A stretch of DNA of 64,000 bases from the NCBI GenBank assembly GCA_008828725.1, contig MEHQ01000969.1:419551-483550 (forward strand). The letters run 5' to 3'. The stretch is from Saccharina japonica (lineage: Eukaryota; Sar; Phaeophyceae; Laminariales; Laminariaceae). The position numbers and the translations under genes are program-made. Under the pieces are notes generated by a model, which searched no databases, had not been told where the DNA came from, and saw only the letters and a list, made by a program, of their open reading frames with translations. Shown in pieces: positions 33,877 through 46,000 of the stretch. Position 1 is the stretch's first letter; each line of letters opens with the position of its first letter.

Positions 33877-36362
33877 TCATATGGTGATATCTAAAGCAGA
33901 TCAGATCCCGCAGACATAGCAGCAAAGGTAAACGGCAAAGTCGCCGAGTTTTCGGCTGATTGGGTGGGACGCGTCGTCGCCGCTTGGCTCCAAGCGGCGG
34001 GCGATCCGAGCGCCGAAAGTTTGGCGATGAAACCGTCAATAATTTGAAACGTAACTTTCGCACGTACTTTTTTTTTTCTCGGAGATCTGAAATCTGAGAT
34101 CTGTCACCAAGTTAAGTAAAAGGTCTGAAAGATCTGAGAGATACCGTTACGTTTAAACGGCGAGATAAAACGCGATGGTCTCATCATCCGTCTGGTGTGA
34201 GCGTGAAGCAGTACGACTCGTACGACGATACTCGCAACACTACGTACGATGTTGTGCGCATATAATATTGTACAACTCCTTGCAGTTCACCTGGTACCTA
34301 CCGTATAAATAAATGACACTCAAGATACCACAGCCCCTACGTACTCGTACGTATAGTAGGACGATTATTTTCGGAATCATCAGTGTTTTTCTCCATAACA
34401 ACATTGGGCACACGAAACAATCACAATAATGATGGTGGCTTCGGAATATCTTGTCCACAGACCTTTTCAATATTCGTAGACTCGCATCGCTCTGCGTTTG
34501 TTTGAACTCTTCTCGACATTGTTGGCAAGAAAATCGGCTTGGCAATTCGTCCGGAGGGGATGCGTTATCTTATCACCCGTCCGTGTGATACTTACAGTAT
34601 GAGTAGTCTTGACGTTTAAACCACCAGAAGAAGCACCCCCCCTCAATAACGTGCCAGGTACGACGTACGGTAAGTATACTGTAGTAAGAGCTGCTTTGCT
34701 TGGTTCGATCGTGTGGCCCCCTCGTACAATTATTTGTCATGATTATACTGTACACAGTCGCCACATTGTCCCTCTCAGGTATATACGAGGTATCATAAAC
34801 CATACGGGAAAACGCGTGCCGCCACGATACAACCCCCAAAAACACGACATGTCCTGTAATGCAGCGCCAAATATACGCGTTGGCGTGCTGTTCCCCAATG
34901 ACTGCTTTTTGATTACTACCTGGTAAAATTTGGACGGTCGTATCCATTCCATTTTGTTTTTGGCGTTGCTGTGGTAGAGGAAGCAACGTAGGACGCGCCT
35001 AGCCGCCTTTCGTTATTTTGGCTTCACAGACCCCACGCAATTAGGCTATGCGTAGGACCTTAGGTTGATTTTGCGTTCCCTGCTGAAACCTCCTGACGTT
35101 CCCAAGAGTTTGCTCTCTAGTTTTCCCTCTCGGGCAACAAAAGCGATATAAATCGTGAAACATATTTTTCAGTCTAGTTTCGAGTACAAAGTAGTTGTTT
35201 AAGGATATTTTCGTTGTCACTTGTTGAAGCACCCTACGGCCAGTCTATTTTCTAGCAACAGTTGAAGCAAAATTCCAGTCTAGTTTCAGGTAATTTTTGA
35301 AGCACCCTTCGCTATTTAATAGTCTATGTTCTACCTGGTCGTTATTTTTGAAGTCCAACCCTAACCCTGTTTTCTAATAACTTTCGAAGTACCCTTGCCG
35401 ATAGGACCATTATTTCTTGCCGGGACAGGAGATGTTTTTTATACGAGTGCGTAGTAGATGCTGCTACGTACGTATCATATGTACGGGTATCCGTGGGTAA
35501 TGATCTCTGAAAAACGCCTACAAGGGCCGTAAGGCACCAGCGAGGGGCGCCAGGTGCTTCCGCCTAGCGTTTGAGCGGGCGCAGGCGGGGTGCGGGAGAG
35601 ACAACATGATGCGCTGTGCGTATCATACGAGTATCCGTGCGCGACCACCTCTAGGGACGTAAGGAAACAAATGCTGTTGTACGACTACGAAGATGCTTCG
35701 TATCATATCTTACGAGTATCCGTGAGCGATGGCCTCTGAATTATGCCTACAAGGACCGTAAGACACCAGCCCGAGACCCCAGATAAATTCGCCTAGCGTT
35801 TGAGCGGGCGTAGGTGGGGCGCGGGAGGAACAAAAGGGTGCTACGTACATAGCATACGAGATTCCGCGGGTGATGACCTCTAGGGGCAGAAGGAAATACA
35901 TGCTATACGAGTACGACGAAGATGCTTTTGTATCATTCGAGTATCCGTGGACGATGACCTCTGAATTATGCCTATAACGACCTTAAGGCGCCCTCCCATC
36001 AAGTGCCCAATGACCGCGACGCCACTCTCCAAACTCCATGGATCCAATTGTTATTATTTTAGACCACCCGACAATGCGCAGTATTCTTTTTCACATCGAT
36101 CGCTTATAAACAGGTACGGGTTATTCCGATTTTGACCAATATACTTGGTCACAGGATCCCATGTGCACCACAGCGGACAAGCGAACGTGCATGACACACG
36201 TCACACCCCTCATCCCCGTTCCCGTTCCCCACCTATCCAAAACGAAACATCGCCGACCAAATTGAAAACGTCCTGAAGAGGCACGCTGCGCCTGCGCTTT
36301 CGCCTGCGCCTTATCGTGAGTCTTACCACACCCCCCCGAACTACCTCCCCGCGCCCCCCTCC
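33877..36362. other. Intergenic: coiled-coil gene start to IDI stop
   Basis: No coding sense found on either strand. Contains a GATCTGA-rich patch (34080-34140), a telomere-like CCCTAACCCT (near 35360) and the tandem repeat at 35455-36005. It should hold the promoter of the coiled-coil gene (near 33880-34100) and the IDI 3' UTR. Confidence 0.55.
35455..36005. repeat. 228-bp tandem repeat, about 2.4 units
   Basis: Repeats of GAGTATCCGTG...GACCTCTGA...CGTAAG and GCGTTTGAGCGGGCG, each larger unit made of two related halves. Confidence 0.75.
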
Positions 36363-36584
36363 CTACTCCTTCGCTACCCCCTCGTCCGCACAAGACCCGA
36401 CTCGATGTATGAGGTCATCCCGATACGTCTCGAGCTTATCCTTATCGCCCACGTGGTCCCACCACCCAAACACGAAGCGGTCGATGATGTACGCCGACCA
36501 CGGCGTGAATTTCACCTCCCCCCTCTCGGCGCTGGCCAGGAGGGAGCGCAGGCCTTCCCGATCCAAGAACTCCGCGTCAGATAC
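36363..36584 (-). CDS. IDI: IDI exon 6 (C-terminus)
   Basis: 222 nt including TAG at 36363-36365; CGACAG acceptor. Encodes [28 protein letters not shown] and FGWWDHV. Confidence 0.95.
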   Translation of the reverse strand, partial: VSDAEFLDREGLRSLLASAERGEVKFTPWSAYIIDRFVFGWWDHVGDKDKLETYRDDLIHRVGSCADEGVAKE

Positions 36585-38414
36585 CTGTCGACCGCGGGAC
36601 GCAAAACGGTGGCACGCGGCGGTCGTATGCAGCGGTGGTACGCGACGGGGGCACGTGATGGTGGCACGCGTTAGCAGGACGCGCAAAGTGCGCCGCGGGG
36701 AAGGTCGCGAAGGGGGGAAACATGAGCTATTTTTTGGTGTGTAAGTGCGTTATGGGGCGCGACGGCGAGGCGCGATAGCAACACGAGCAAAGCGATAGCG
36801 AGACGAGAATGGCGCGTCTTGAAGAAGGCCAGTGGGGCGGGGGGGGGCTACGTTTTAGTTATCATGCGCATTAGGAGGGGGTCGCCGAGAGACTTATACT
36901 AAAGTGGGTGGACGATCAAAGCTGTCAGGACCTCGTTTTTACCCCTTGACTGGCCACCCCTGACCGCCTCCTATGCTAAAACTAGTGAAAATGAAAGCCG
37001 AAAAAGGCCTTGACGCGCCTCAAAACACGGGTCTCCGCGTGGTCTGGGGGGAGGGGGAAGGGAGTGGAGAAGAAACCAAGGTTTTGAGTGGCAAGCACGG
37101 TATAATATGGGGGTCGGGTCGGGGGTACGGTGGGGCAGGGGACAAAGTTTTGGTACGTTTTTTCCTCGATTTCCGTCGCTGGGTACTTGTGTCCGGAGAC
37201 CCGGAGAGCAAGGCATTCTCGTGGCGGGGCCGATGGCAGCGGTGGCTGCGCGGGGTGGCACGCGCTTGTCTTCCGCGAAAAGTACGTGCTCCTCCCCTTG
37301 TGTTGCGAGCGTCTTGGTGCTGCCCGCGGAGCAGGAAAAATAACAGCTTCGGTTTCGTATCAAGCCGACACACCACAAGGCTTTCAGACTTATTTTCACC
37401 GACGGCTTGGGAGGTTGCAATGCTATTACGTACTACGCGGGCAGTTGAAGCCTAAATAATATGTCGACACCAACAGACGAAGAGCGAACCGGTCAGCCCC
37501 CTCCTGCTGGTGCCAACTTGACGCCAACACACGAAGAGCGAACCGACCATCCCTCTCCCCTCCTGCTGTGTGTCATCACGCGCTCACCTCGTTGGGGTTC
37601 GGGTCTAGGTCAACGTCCGCCTGGATCAAGTAAACGTAGTCGATCTCGTGCTCGCCCCAGGTAGAGCCGGAAGAGGCGATGTAGTGCACCTTAGGTTTTC
37701 CAAAAAAGAGGGGCGGGCGGTGGATGGTGGGTTGTCGCTGGTATTGTTGAGAGGGCTTACTTGCGGCTATACATCATGGTGCTTGCAGTTCGTAGTTAGA
37801 ACCACTAGTGATATTTTTGCTGTGTAGCTAGCAACGTGCGTATCGCTCTCGTTGTCCCCGCTGCTCTACACGCCGCAACAACCCATCAACCAACTACACC
37901 AAGCAGCCAAACTACCAACCTGCCAAACCAAACCGGACCGAACCAAACCAAACCAGTACCGAATCAACCATTCAACCAAGGGAACACACAAGACTCAAAA
38001 CCACAACACACACAACACACAACATACCAAACAAAAACCAACTCAACCAACAAACCAAAAGCATACACACCCCACACCACCCCACCTTCGTGAGGAAACT
38101 GAAGTCTTCCAGGGGAAGCTGGGCGGCAGGGATACCCAACTCCTGCCCCAGCTTCCTCACCACCGCCCTCGTCGCCCCCGCGACTGCAGCGTTGCCCTCA
38201 CTGGCGCTCTTGTCGCCCTTCGGGCTCGTCATGTCCGTTCCCATCTCATCGTCGTTCCAAAGCGGGTGACTGTCGAAACCCAAGAAGAAACACGCGGGTG
38301 CGCGCAGCGTGCGGTGCCGAAACGACGAGGCGCGGGACACGCGGCCACGCGGAGAGCGACGTGCGCCCGGGTTTTCAGTGAAACGGAGGGATTGGGGTGC
38401 GAGGGTGGGAGGGT

Positions 38415-38445
<31 letters not shown>

Positions 38446-40852
38446 GGGGTGAGGATGGCGAGTGGCCGACCGGTTGTGGGTGTGCGTTCGACGTGTTATA
38501 ACGATGTTTTGGCAACGTTTTCACTGCTGTTTCCTCGAGGGTTGTACAGGTCTTGGCCCAGCCCGAGAAAAATTGTTGAAATGTGTTCGATTTTAAACCG
38601 TCAAGCCCTATCGCCGACCTCCTGGGAAATTTCTGCGGAAAATCCTCGGAATGAAGAAGAAATGGGGATTTAGTGTGAACTATCACACCTTTTGCCGAAG
38701 CTGCCAAGTCGCACACACTCTCGTATTGGTTTCGCTAAACAAAAAACAAAACAAAATGTAAGCCTTCCAAGCGGTATACGAAGTATACGAGGAAGCAGAC
38801 GGCGGGCGGCGACCGCACCGAGAGGGTCCCACGTTTGATTTTGTTTGGGAGGGGGATCCCACCTGCAGCAGGTGTTGGTCCAGTAGCCCGCGAACGTGTG
38901 CTTCGAGTCAGCCCTCCGTTGCATCAGCACTCTCCCCTTGCGATCGAACAGGAACACCGAGAAGGCCCGGTGCAGCAGCAACCCCCGACTGCTGAGATGG
39001 GTTTCCACCTGTCGGCGTGTTCCCACATAATAAGTGGACAGGGGACAGGCGACGAGTTGGCGGAGGAAATTCACAGCAAACCATAATAAATAATACCGAG
39101 AAGGCCCGGTGCAGCAGCAACCTCCGGCTGCCGAGGTGGGTTTCCACCCGTCGGCGCGTTCCCCATAGAGCGAGGGGGGACAGGGGACGGGTTGACGGAG
39201 GAGCTCACGGCCAACCAGAAGGAAGGACAGCACAAAAGCACGTTGCACCGTAATAAAACCGTTTTGGTTGACACTGAGCTGCCACAACTCTCGGTGGGAA
39301 CGTCAGCGCGCGCCAAGCTTACACGCGGTGGTTGGTCTCGCCACACTCACTGACTGTCGTGAGCCGGAGAATTAAAACGCCCATCCCCCTCATCCTTGGC
39401 CCACCCGTATCCTGGCAAAACTCACAGTGCACCGCAAGATATGGAGCGCCCCACCGAAAAAAAAAAACACGGGGCAAGCCTACGTCATTAGAGACGCATC
39501 AGATAAAGACTACGCCATCATCGCGCCCCATTGCGTCTTGATCGTTCATGTACTTAGAGTTAAAAAAAATGCCGCCCCGGTCTAATACTGCGGGGAGGGC
39601 AATTATTCCAGACATCGCTGCTGTCGTGGACCGAGCTTCCGTCCGTGAACACCGGTACTCGAAGGGGAAGGGTTGACCTTTTCTTGAATTAAGTCTTTCC
39701 AACTTTGTCATCAAATCAGAAAATGGGGGAGAAGGGATAACAGTCTCCCCGGCGCACCTGCGGTGTCATCCGATTTTACACAGAAAAAAAACTAAGGAAA
39801 TTGATTCTGCTGATAACCCGATAACCCTGTAGTCTTTTGGCTTTGGGCAACGTAGACACAGCCGTGCGCCAATCAGTTGTAGTTTCTACTCGTCGTCCAC
39901 CTTGTTCGCTGCAACGACCGGAAACGTTTCCGTACAGTAAAATACCTTGCCTTACCGTGCGGCGCCGCACCACACTTTACCTCACAATACCTTACCGTAC
40001 CGCACCATACTTGTACCACACTGCACTGCACCGCACTGAACCACGCCGTACAGTACCGTACCATACCATACCGTACTGTGCCGTACAACACCGTACCGTA
40101 CAGTTCCCGCAGTGCATCGTACCGTATCATACCGTGCCGCACCGTACATTACCGCACTGCACCGGACCGTACCGTACATTACCGCACTGCACCGTACCGT
40201 ACCGTGCCGTACCGAAACGAACCGCACTATACCGTACTGTACCATACCATACCGTAAAATATCGTACCATAACGTACCGTACCGTACCGCACCACACTGC
40301 ACCGCACCGTACCTCACCGTACCGTACCGTACCGTACCGAAACGAGCCGCACTATACAGTACCGCACTATACCGTACCGTACAATACCATACCGTAGAAT
40401 ACCGTACCATACCATACCGTACCGTTCCATTCCGCATCGAACACTTTTGCTCACCTTGCTCGCGCTCCCGATCGGCCGATCGTTTCGGTCTACCAAAATA
40501 CACTCCTCCGCCATCATCGCCGCCTGCTCCTCATCTAGAACTCCTAGCTCTTCCGCGAACGCATGGCTGGCCGCGTCGCCTCCCCCGTCCACCGTCTCGG
40601 CGGAGCGCCCTTGCGCTCGTGACTCGTCGTCGGCGAGTCCGCCTGCTGCTGCTGCTGCTAGGAAAAACGCGGCGGAATTTGGTGTCGGTAGCGGCGGTAG
40701 CGGCGGTGGGGGTGACGGGGTTGATCATATGTTCCGCTTTGTAGTGTGTCAGTATTTGTTTCGCAACAGAGAGGGAAGACAAAGAGATAGCATTGGCATG
40801 GCCTGACACACAAAATGCTACTGCTGTAATGCGGGGGCGGCGGCGGCGGCAG

Positions 40853-40884
<32 letters not shown>

Positions 40885-41980
40885 CAAGCTACTGCTGTAG
40901 CAGTAACCTTCGCAGCACCGGCCGGCAGGTACGCACCTCGTGCCACGAGGTCCACTTCTGCCTACGAGTGTACCTATGTACGTTCTATGCCGACATGCCA
41001 ACAACTATTATTATGTTTTTATATAACGGCAGAGTGAAACAGCCCGCGAGAGTCCCCTCGAGCCCTACGCGCTGTCATACCAACGAAACTGTCTGCTTAT
41101 AAAATACCTGTCAGACCGCTCTCTGCATAATGGCGTCGACGGTGGGCGGAGGGCTGTGTACCCTAACCCTAACCCTATCCGGGACCGCCTGTTTATTTCT
41201 CTCGGACTGAAGATGATTTTGTCAAAGCTGGGCCAACTCGTAGACACTGCGTACGTACGTGTACGTGTAGGTACGTACTGGGTCGGTGTACGGTGATCGC
41301 CGTACAGCAGGTCATGCCATCGCGTGAGACTGGCCTCGTTATACTCGTCAACGTGACCCTGGCTGACGGCTACGCCTAGACTCTAGTAGATAGATAACCG
41401 CTCAAGATGATAAAGAGCGTCATTGTCGCACTCGTGGTGGCCGGGGTGTGGTTATATATCAAATAGGGCCTAGACGACGGTGCAACGTGAAACATCCGAT
41501 GTAACATGTACGTGGATGGATCGTCCTACTGTAATTACTCTCGTATGCAATGCCTACTTGCGGCGGACAAAATGAACATGAACCTGAACGCTGTTTGAAA
41601 GTATCATGCCCTATGCCCTCTGCTCGTTCGGGCGGTACAAGCCAACCGCCCTGACGAGGAATACAAACATCACGCGCAGGAGATCGTACTGCTGTGGCGA
41701 GAGACAGGCATCACTTTCCAGCACATACTCGCGTACCTGCGGAGTACATTGGAGAAGAGAGCCGCGCACATGTTCTGTAGGCAGCAGCAGCCTTCGCTGA
41801 TGGTGCTGCCCCTCCTGGTTTTGGTGTTGATGTTGAGGATCCTGCATTTCGCTGCCTCAAATATACTCTAGCCGGCGAGAAGGACTGCGGGCCACGCACA
41901 AAAAATCCCGCCGCAGGACTCGCAGCCGCTGCCAGCAGGGCTGTCAGAGCGCTGACAGGCGCACCCCAAGAGCGCATCAT
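36363..41980 (-). CDS. IDI: Isopentenyl-diphosphate delta-isomerase type I, plastid-targeted
   Basis: Six exons join in phase to exactly 1101 nt, 366 aa plus TAG. The enzyme interconverts IPP and DMAPP for plastid isoprenoids. Residues 1-25 form a signal peptide ([16 protein letters not shown]) followed by FFVRGPQ, an ASAFAP-like site with Phe at +1, then a Ser/Ala-rich transit segment to about residue 110. The Nudix-type isomerase core follows: LDEEQ...[25 protein letters not shown] with the metal-binding His, TNTCCSHP with catalytic Cys about 197, [10 protein letters not shown] with catalytic Glu about 274, and GEVKFTPW plus GWWDH at the end. Length is normal for an organellar IDI. All active-site residues are present, so it should be functional. 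It is divergent from the ferredoxin gene. Oddities: a partial duplicate of exon 3, and a degenerate TACCG pentamer array in intron 1. Confidence 0.95.
37588..37689 (-). CDS. IDI: IDI exon 5
   Basis: 102 nt, phase 0-0; encodes [20 protein letters not shown] and then [14 protein letters not shown]. Confidence 0.95.
38086..38269 (-). CDS. IDI: IDI exon 4
   Basis: 184 nt; the phase-2 join restores SHPLWNDDE. Contains a short lineage-specific insertion rich in Gly/Ala/Ser/Lys, then [20 protein letters not shown]. Confidence 0.95.
38415..38444 (+). repeat. Poly-G, 30 bases, in IDI intron 3
   Basis: Uninterrupted G run between exons 3 and 4, poly-C on the coding strand. Confidence 0.95.
38863..39008 (-). 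CDS. IDI: IDI exon 3
   Basis: 146 nt; CGACAG acceptor, TGCTGCAG|GTGGGA donor, leaving phase 2. Encodes [20 protein letters not shown] to YWTNTCC. Confidence 0.97.
39093..39230. repeat. Partial duplicate of IDI exon 3 and its upstream intron
   Basis: Matches 38955-39080. On the minus strand it keeps the first codons of exon 3 ([18 protein letters not shown]) but runs to a stop within about 25 codons and lacks the rest of the exon. The acceptor core here is changed (CGGGTGGAAA instead of CAGGTGGAAA). Confidence 0.85.
39943..40440. repeat. Degenerate TACCG pentamer array in IDI intron 2
   Basis: About 500 bp of ACCGT/ACCGC/ACCAT-type pentamers keeping a strict 5-bp rhythm. It lies just downstream (gene sense) of exon 2. 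It creates long spurious open frames rich in YRT or RYG. Confidence 0.9.
40455..40657 (-). CDS. IDI: IDI exon 2
   Basis: 203 nt; CCTAG acceptor completes the Ala codon from exon 1, donor AAG|GTGAGC. Poly-Ala from a CAG run, then [20 protein letters not shown]. Confidence 0.93.
41159..41177. repeat. Interstitial telomere-like repeat
   Basis: TA followed by three CCCTAA-type units in IDI intron 1. Confidence 0.8.
41737..41980 (-). CDS. IDI: IDI exon 1 (plastid presequence)
   Basis: Begins at tandem ATGs (41980, 41977) and ends GCAG|GTACGC in phase 1. Encodes the bipartite presequence. A CAACAG just before the ATG could be an acceptor for a 5' UTR exon. Confidence 0.85.
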
Positions 41981-42857
41981 CTGTTGAACTCGAGCTTGCT
42001 GGCTCACCTGTGTTGCAGTGCCCACAAAACCAAAAAAAAACTCTCGACACAGAGACACTGGAACCATACCTGCCCAGTTTTTTTTTCCTGTAGGACATTC
42101 CGTAGTTCTGCTCTAGCTCCGAACTTTCCCATTAATCCAATATTTGGCAAGGCAGATATGAACTCCTTGATGCACTCCCGTGAGTGTGCCAAAGCGACAG
42201 CAGTTTCCGCGCCCTCCTTCGATGCGGACCTCGTCGCTGAAAATTGAAAATGTGGTTCCAGGCGCTTGAAATTGTGGATTCCAATACTGTAGCCAAGTAT
42301 TTTTTTTCCCTGCCGTAGAACGAGCTCGTGCTCATTCTGCAGCAGATTTTTTTTTCGAAAAGTACCTCGTGCTCGTTTTACCGCAGGAAAAAAAACACTT
42401 GAATACAGTACGAGAAACCGCATATTCAAGCGACTGGAACCACATTTTCAAACTTCAACGACGAGGTCCGCATCGAAGGAGGCCACTGAATCTGCTGCCG
42501 CTTTGACACACTGACGGGAGTGTACCAAGGAGCTCATATCTGCCTTGCCAAGTTTTGTATTAATGGGAAAGTTTGGAGCTAGGGCAGAATTACGAAAAGT
42601 CCTACAGGAAAAACACGTGGGGTAGACGTGGTTCCAGAATCTCTTTGTCAAGAGATCTAGTAAAATCGTGTTTTTTTCGTGGGCACTGCAACACAGGTGG
42701 GCTGGCTTGGACTTTCTGCGCCTTTGTTTGCTCCAACAGCTCCCCAAATATAACCGCCTTCCAAGATGTTGAAACCTTTCTCATGTTCATTGGTTGCGTT
42801 TGTGTTTTGTGTTCCCGGTACATAAGCAGTGAGAGGTTCGCCTTGGCTTCCAGAACG
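41981..42857. promoter_or_regulatory. Divergent intergenic region filled by a long inverted repeat
   Basis: Lies between the IDI and ferredoxin start codons (877 bp). Arms at about 42005-42325 and 42375-42699 are reverse complements at roughly 85% by eye, both starting at CACCTGTGTTGCAGTGCCCA. Each arm also keeps an open stretch (SASKE...LMGKFGARAELR) reading away from the centre; the left arm is intact and the right arm has a stop. Must contain both promoters if the two gene starts are right. Confidence 0.7.
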
Positions 42858-43077
42858 ATGGGTTCTTCCTCCATGCCATCCAGGATGTCCACGCCTACAA
42901 GGAGACGGTCGCGGTGTGGTTCGCCCGGTGTGGCTTTGGTAGCTCTGACCGTCGCGCTTGCTTCGGCCGGGTGCAGCGCAGCAGCAGACAGGGCCGCTTT
43001 TGTCGGCGGTACTGGTGCCCGCACATTGCTCTCGAGCTCGGCGAGAGCGTCGTGCGTTCCGAGGACGAGGAGGCCAG
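42858..43077 (+). CDS. Ferredoxin gene exon 1 (presequence)
   Basis: From ATG 42858 to a CCAG|GTGAGA donor, phase 1. Hydrophobic core plus AAF motif then Ser/Arg-rich segment. The assignment rests on phase match to exon 2 over a 4.4-kb intron; the opposite strand is also open here, which lowers confidence. Confidence 0.45.
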
Positions 43078-46000
43078 GTGAGAGGGATGGTGGGACAGGG
43101 GCTCAGAGGGCCTGCTGTGGATGTTTTGGTGTTATCAGCTGTGTCCGGGCCGTTGTCGTGGCGTGTGTGTGCTGCTCGAGATGACAAGCTATGGGCACAT
43201 ACCCATCGTCATACATTACTCGCACAGCAGTACTGCTGCTGCTGTGGTGTACGGTACCCTCTGATACGCGTCGTACTATCCATACTGGTATGTGCCAATT
43301 TTGGTGCTGTTCCTGGTATGAGACAACCACGTAAATATGCAGTAGAGGGGCATATAAGAGGGCTTCGCTACGTATTCCCCGCCCACGCTCTCGGAAGCTG
43401 ATTCCCTCCTGTCTGCGGCGTGGAGCCGAGACGCGAGTTATCGACCCGTGCATCACCTTCATTGATTGCGGCAAGTTTCCTATGTACCGGACGTACAATA
43501 CAAATACTCGCACATCGACATCTCAGTCCGACATTTGAACCACTACGGAACACCTGGTATCAATAGGGTATACTTCGTGTGATACATATAGGAGACTCGA
43601 CTACAGTACCTACGAGTACAGTAAGTAGTAGGTTGCAAGGTTCTTGTGGCGCATGTTGCACCACAGCCCACACAATACCTCAACCACGAGAGCGGCGCAT
43701 CGGAGCCGCTGGTTCTTGTCCCTTCAGCCCGAGCGAGCCCGGTCGTAGATGCCTCTGGCGAAACAACCCACGGTAGCAGTGACAGGGGAACCAGCTGCGA
43801 GCAAGCCCTGACCCCTGTACCCTGTAACGCGTGCGTGGGGTTTTTCTCACGGTATGTGCTGCGTGCTGAGCACACTTTCGACAACTGACAAAAGGCCTGT
43901 TGTCTATCAATACTGTAGGTTCCTGCTGCAGTCAGCTGCCTCCCGCCTACTGCCTGCCTACTGCCGCATTCAATGTATCGCTACTATTAGTAGTATACGA
44001 TGTATACTATTAATAGTTGTAAACACGCCGTATCACCTTATTGCCCGGTGAAATTCGATTATTACTAGTATACGACACACGACACCTGTTCATTGACTAC
44101 GAGTATCAATGCCAGCTTCGCGTACCAGTTTGGTGTCCTTTGATATCCATAATCTCGTACACAGACGGCAGCAATCGGGATGACAACCCTCGCTCGTTGT
44201 TGCTCGTTCTTTGAGCTGCACCTCGTGTTCATATCACACTTGTACGTACAGACTAGGCTGTCTGGTACTACGCGAGGGATACAAGAGTAACTGAATCACC
44301 TACTCGTGCAGCTGTACAGCATGGATTTTCAGCACCCAGCAGGCGCTCTCTGTCCTACGACTGTCTGTTTTTTCCCCGCCTTGCAGTCGACTTTGTGTGA
44401 TACACCAGGTACCAGGTACCAAGGTATTATACAAGGTTCCCCTTCGGGATGTGGTTCACTTGGAATCCCGGGGGTGTCGCAAGTTGAAAAAGGGGAACAC
44501 AGGCGTTCCTATGTATATGAGCCTACGTGAGGTTCGCTGGTGTTGTACCGATCGATGCTGCTGCTGATGATGTTGTACCGCTGCTGCTGTACTCGGCGGG
44601 TGCTTTTGAAACTCAGAGCAAGTGCGGGTTGGAATCGTCGAGCTCGTTGTGTCCAGGATGGCACGCCCGCAGAAGCACACATTGCACAGATACAGGAGTA
44701 TAGCGCCGTTCGCAGCTGTGTCACGAAAACACGACTTTGAAGCGTTACTGTTGCCTGCATATACCATGCATGGTAAAACGTAAAAAGCTAAAGCTTACAG
44801 CAGCAGTGTTACGGATGCCTGCACAGGTAACACAGCACAAGAAGCAGATACGTTTCATACGTAGCATGATAGCGAAAAAATAAAGGTGATATTGCACCTG
44901 ACCTCTCGGTTTCTACTGCTGCTGTAGGATACATACACAGACGCACGCTTACACACACACGCAGCAGCAGCAGCACCGTTCGTGGCTGTCACCTATTACG
45001 AGACCCCATAGTAAATAGGACCACATATTGTTAGTAAATAGGTAAAATATGTAGGTTTTTGTGTATAACGCAGGTCCTATTTACTAGTATTTACTATGGT
45101 CCTCCGTAATAGGGAAAGCTTGAAGCGCTGCTGTTGTACCTTGGCTGCCTAGCCCTTGAGGGCTGCTATGCGGTGCTTGAGACAAAGCAGCAATCAGCAG
45201 TGTGGTGAAAAATAGAAATAAAAAACAGGCTCCGATCCTATACCTGAGGATGATTTTTTAAGGCATTAAATTATTGGGATGTTTTCCTAGGGGAGAGTTC
45301 ATATAACTTGGTTTTAGACTTCGGTTTGAGTTGATTTTTCACTTCGCAATACCGTTTTGTCCGAAAATGTAAGGAACGTATGAGTATTAATTCGAGTACC
45401 AATAACTTCGTACATTTCCGGACAGAGTGGTAGTGCTGTGTACCCCCTTTGTCCGGAAATATAGGGACTGTTTGAGTACCATTATGGGTATAAAAAATAT
45501 CTTATATTTGCGGACAGAGTGTGGCATATTTTTCTGTGTGAGATCTGAAGGAAACCCCGTTCAGCACTCGTACTCGTACTGCAAGTACGGGGTTAGCTCG
45601 CTGCTGCAGGTAACCGCAAGGGCTCGAATCCACAGAGACAAAGCTACTGCTGCTGGTTATGTAGTCTGGTGCTGGGATTGTTGTGGTGTGGCCACGCGCC
45701 CGCACTCAAAAGCTTGTGCATCTGGCCTCTGGGCAGATGGTACGTGTAAGGGCAGAGCAGCCTGCGCCGGCCCTGACTTTCGACCCTCTCAAAGGGACAG
45801 AGCGCAGGGCCCCAAGAACACAACTAGAAACATACTACAGGCGGGAAATACCGCCACACCACGAGGGTGCTGGGCCGCCCTCTGCGAGGGCGATTGTCCA
45901 AATATCCGGCTTGCAACAGCGCTATCTGTCTGTCTCGCATAGCCGCACGTCTCGCCTCCTGGCAGCGCCGAGACTGTCAGGCTTGTCAGCGGCCACCAAT

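Noticed and set aside
39873..40744. Several long frames rich in Tyr-Arg-Thr or Arg-Tyr-Gly
   Set aside because: Produced by the degenerate TACCG array; only the IDI exon 2 frame is real here.
42602..43187. Minus-strand open frame with natural-looking composition (VGVDILDGMEEEPIVLEAKA)
   Set aside because: It overlaps the plus-strand presequence exon, which has a signal peptide, an AAF site, a strong donor and a phase-matched acceptor. I could not find minus-strand splice partners. Kept as the main alternative.
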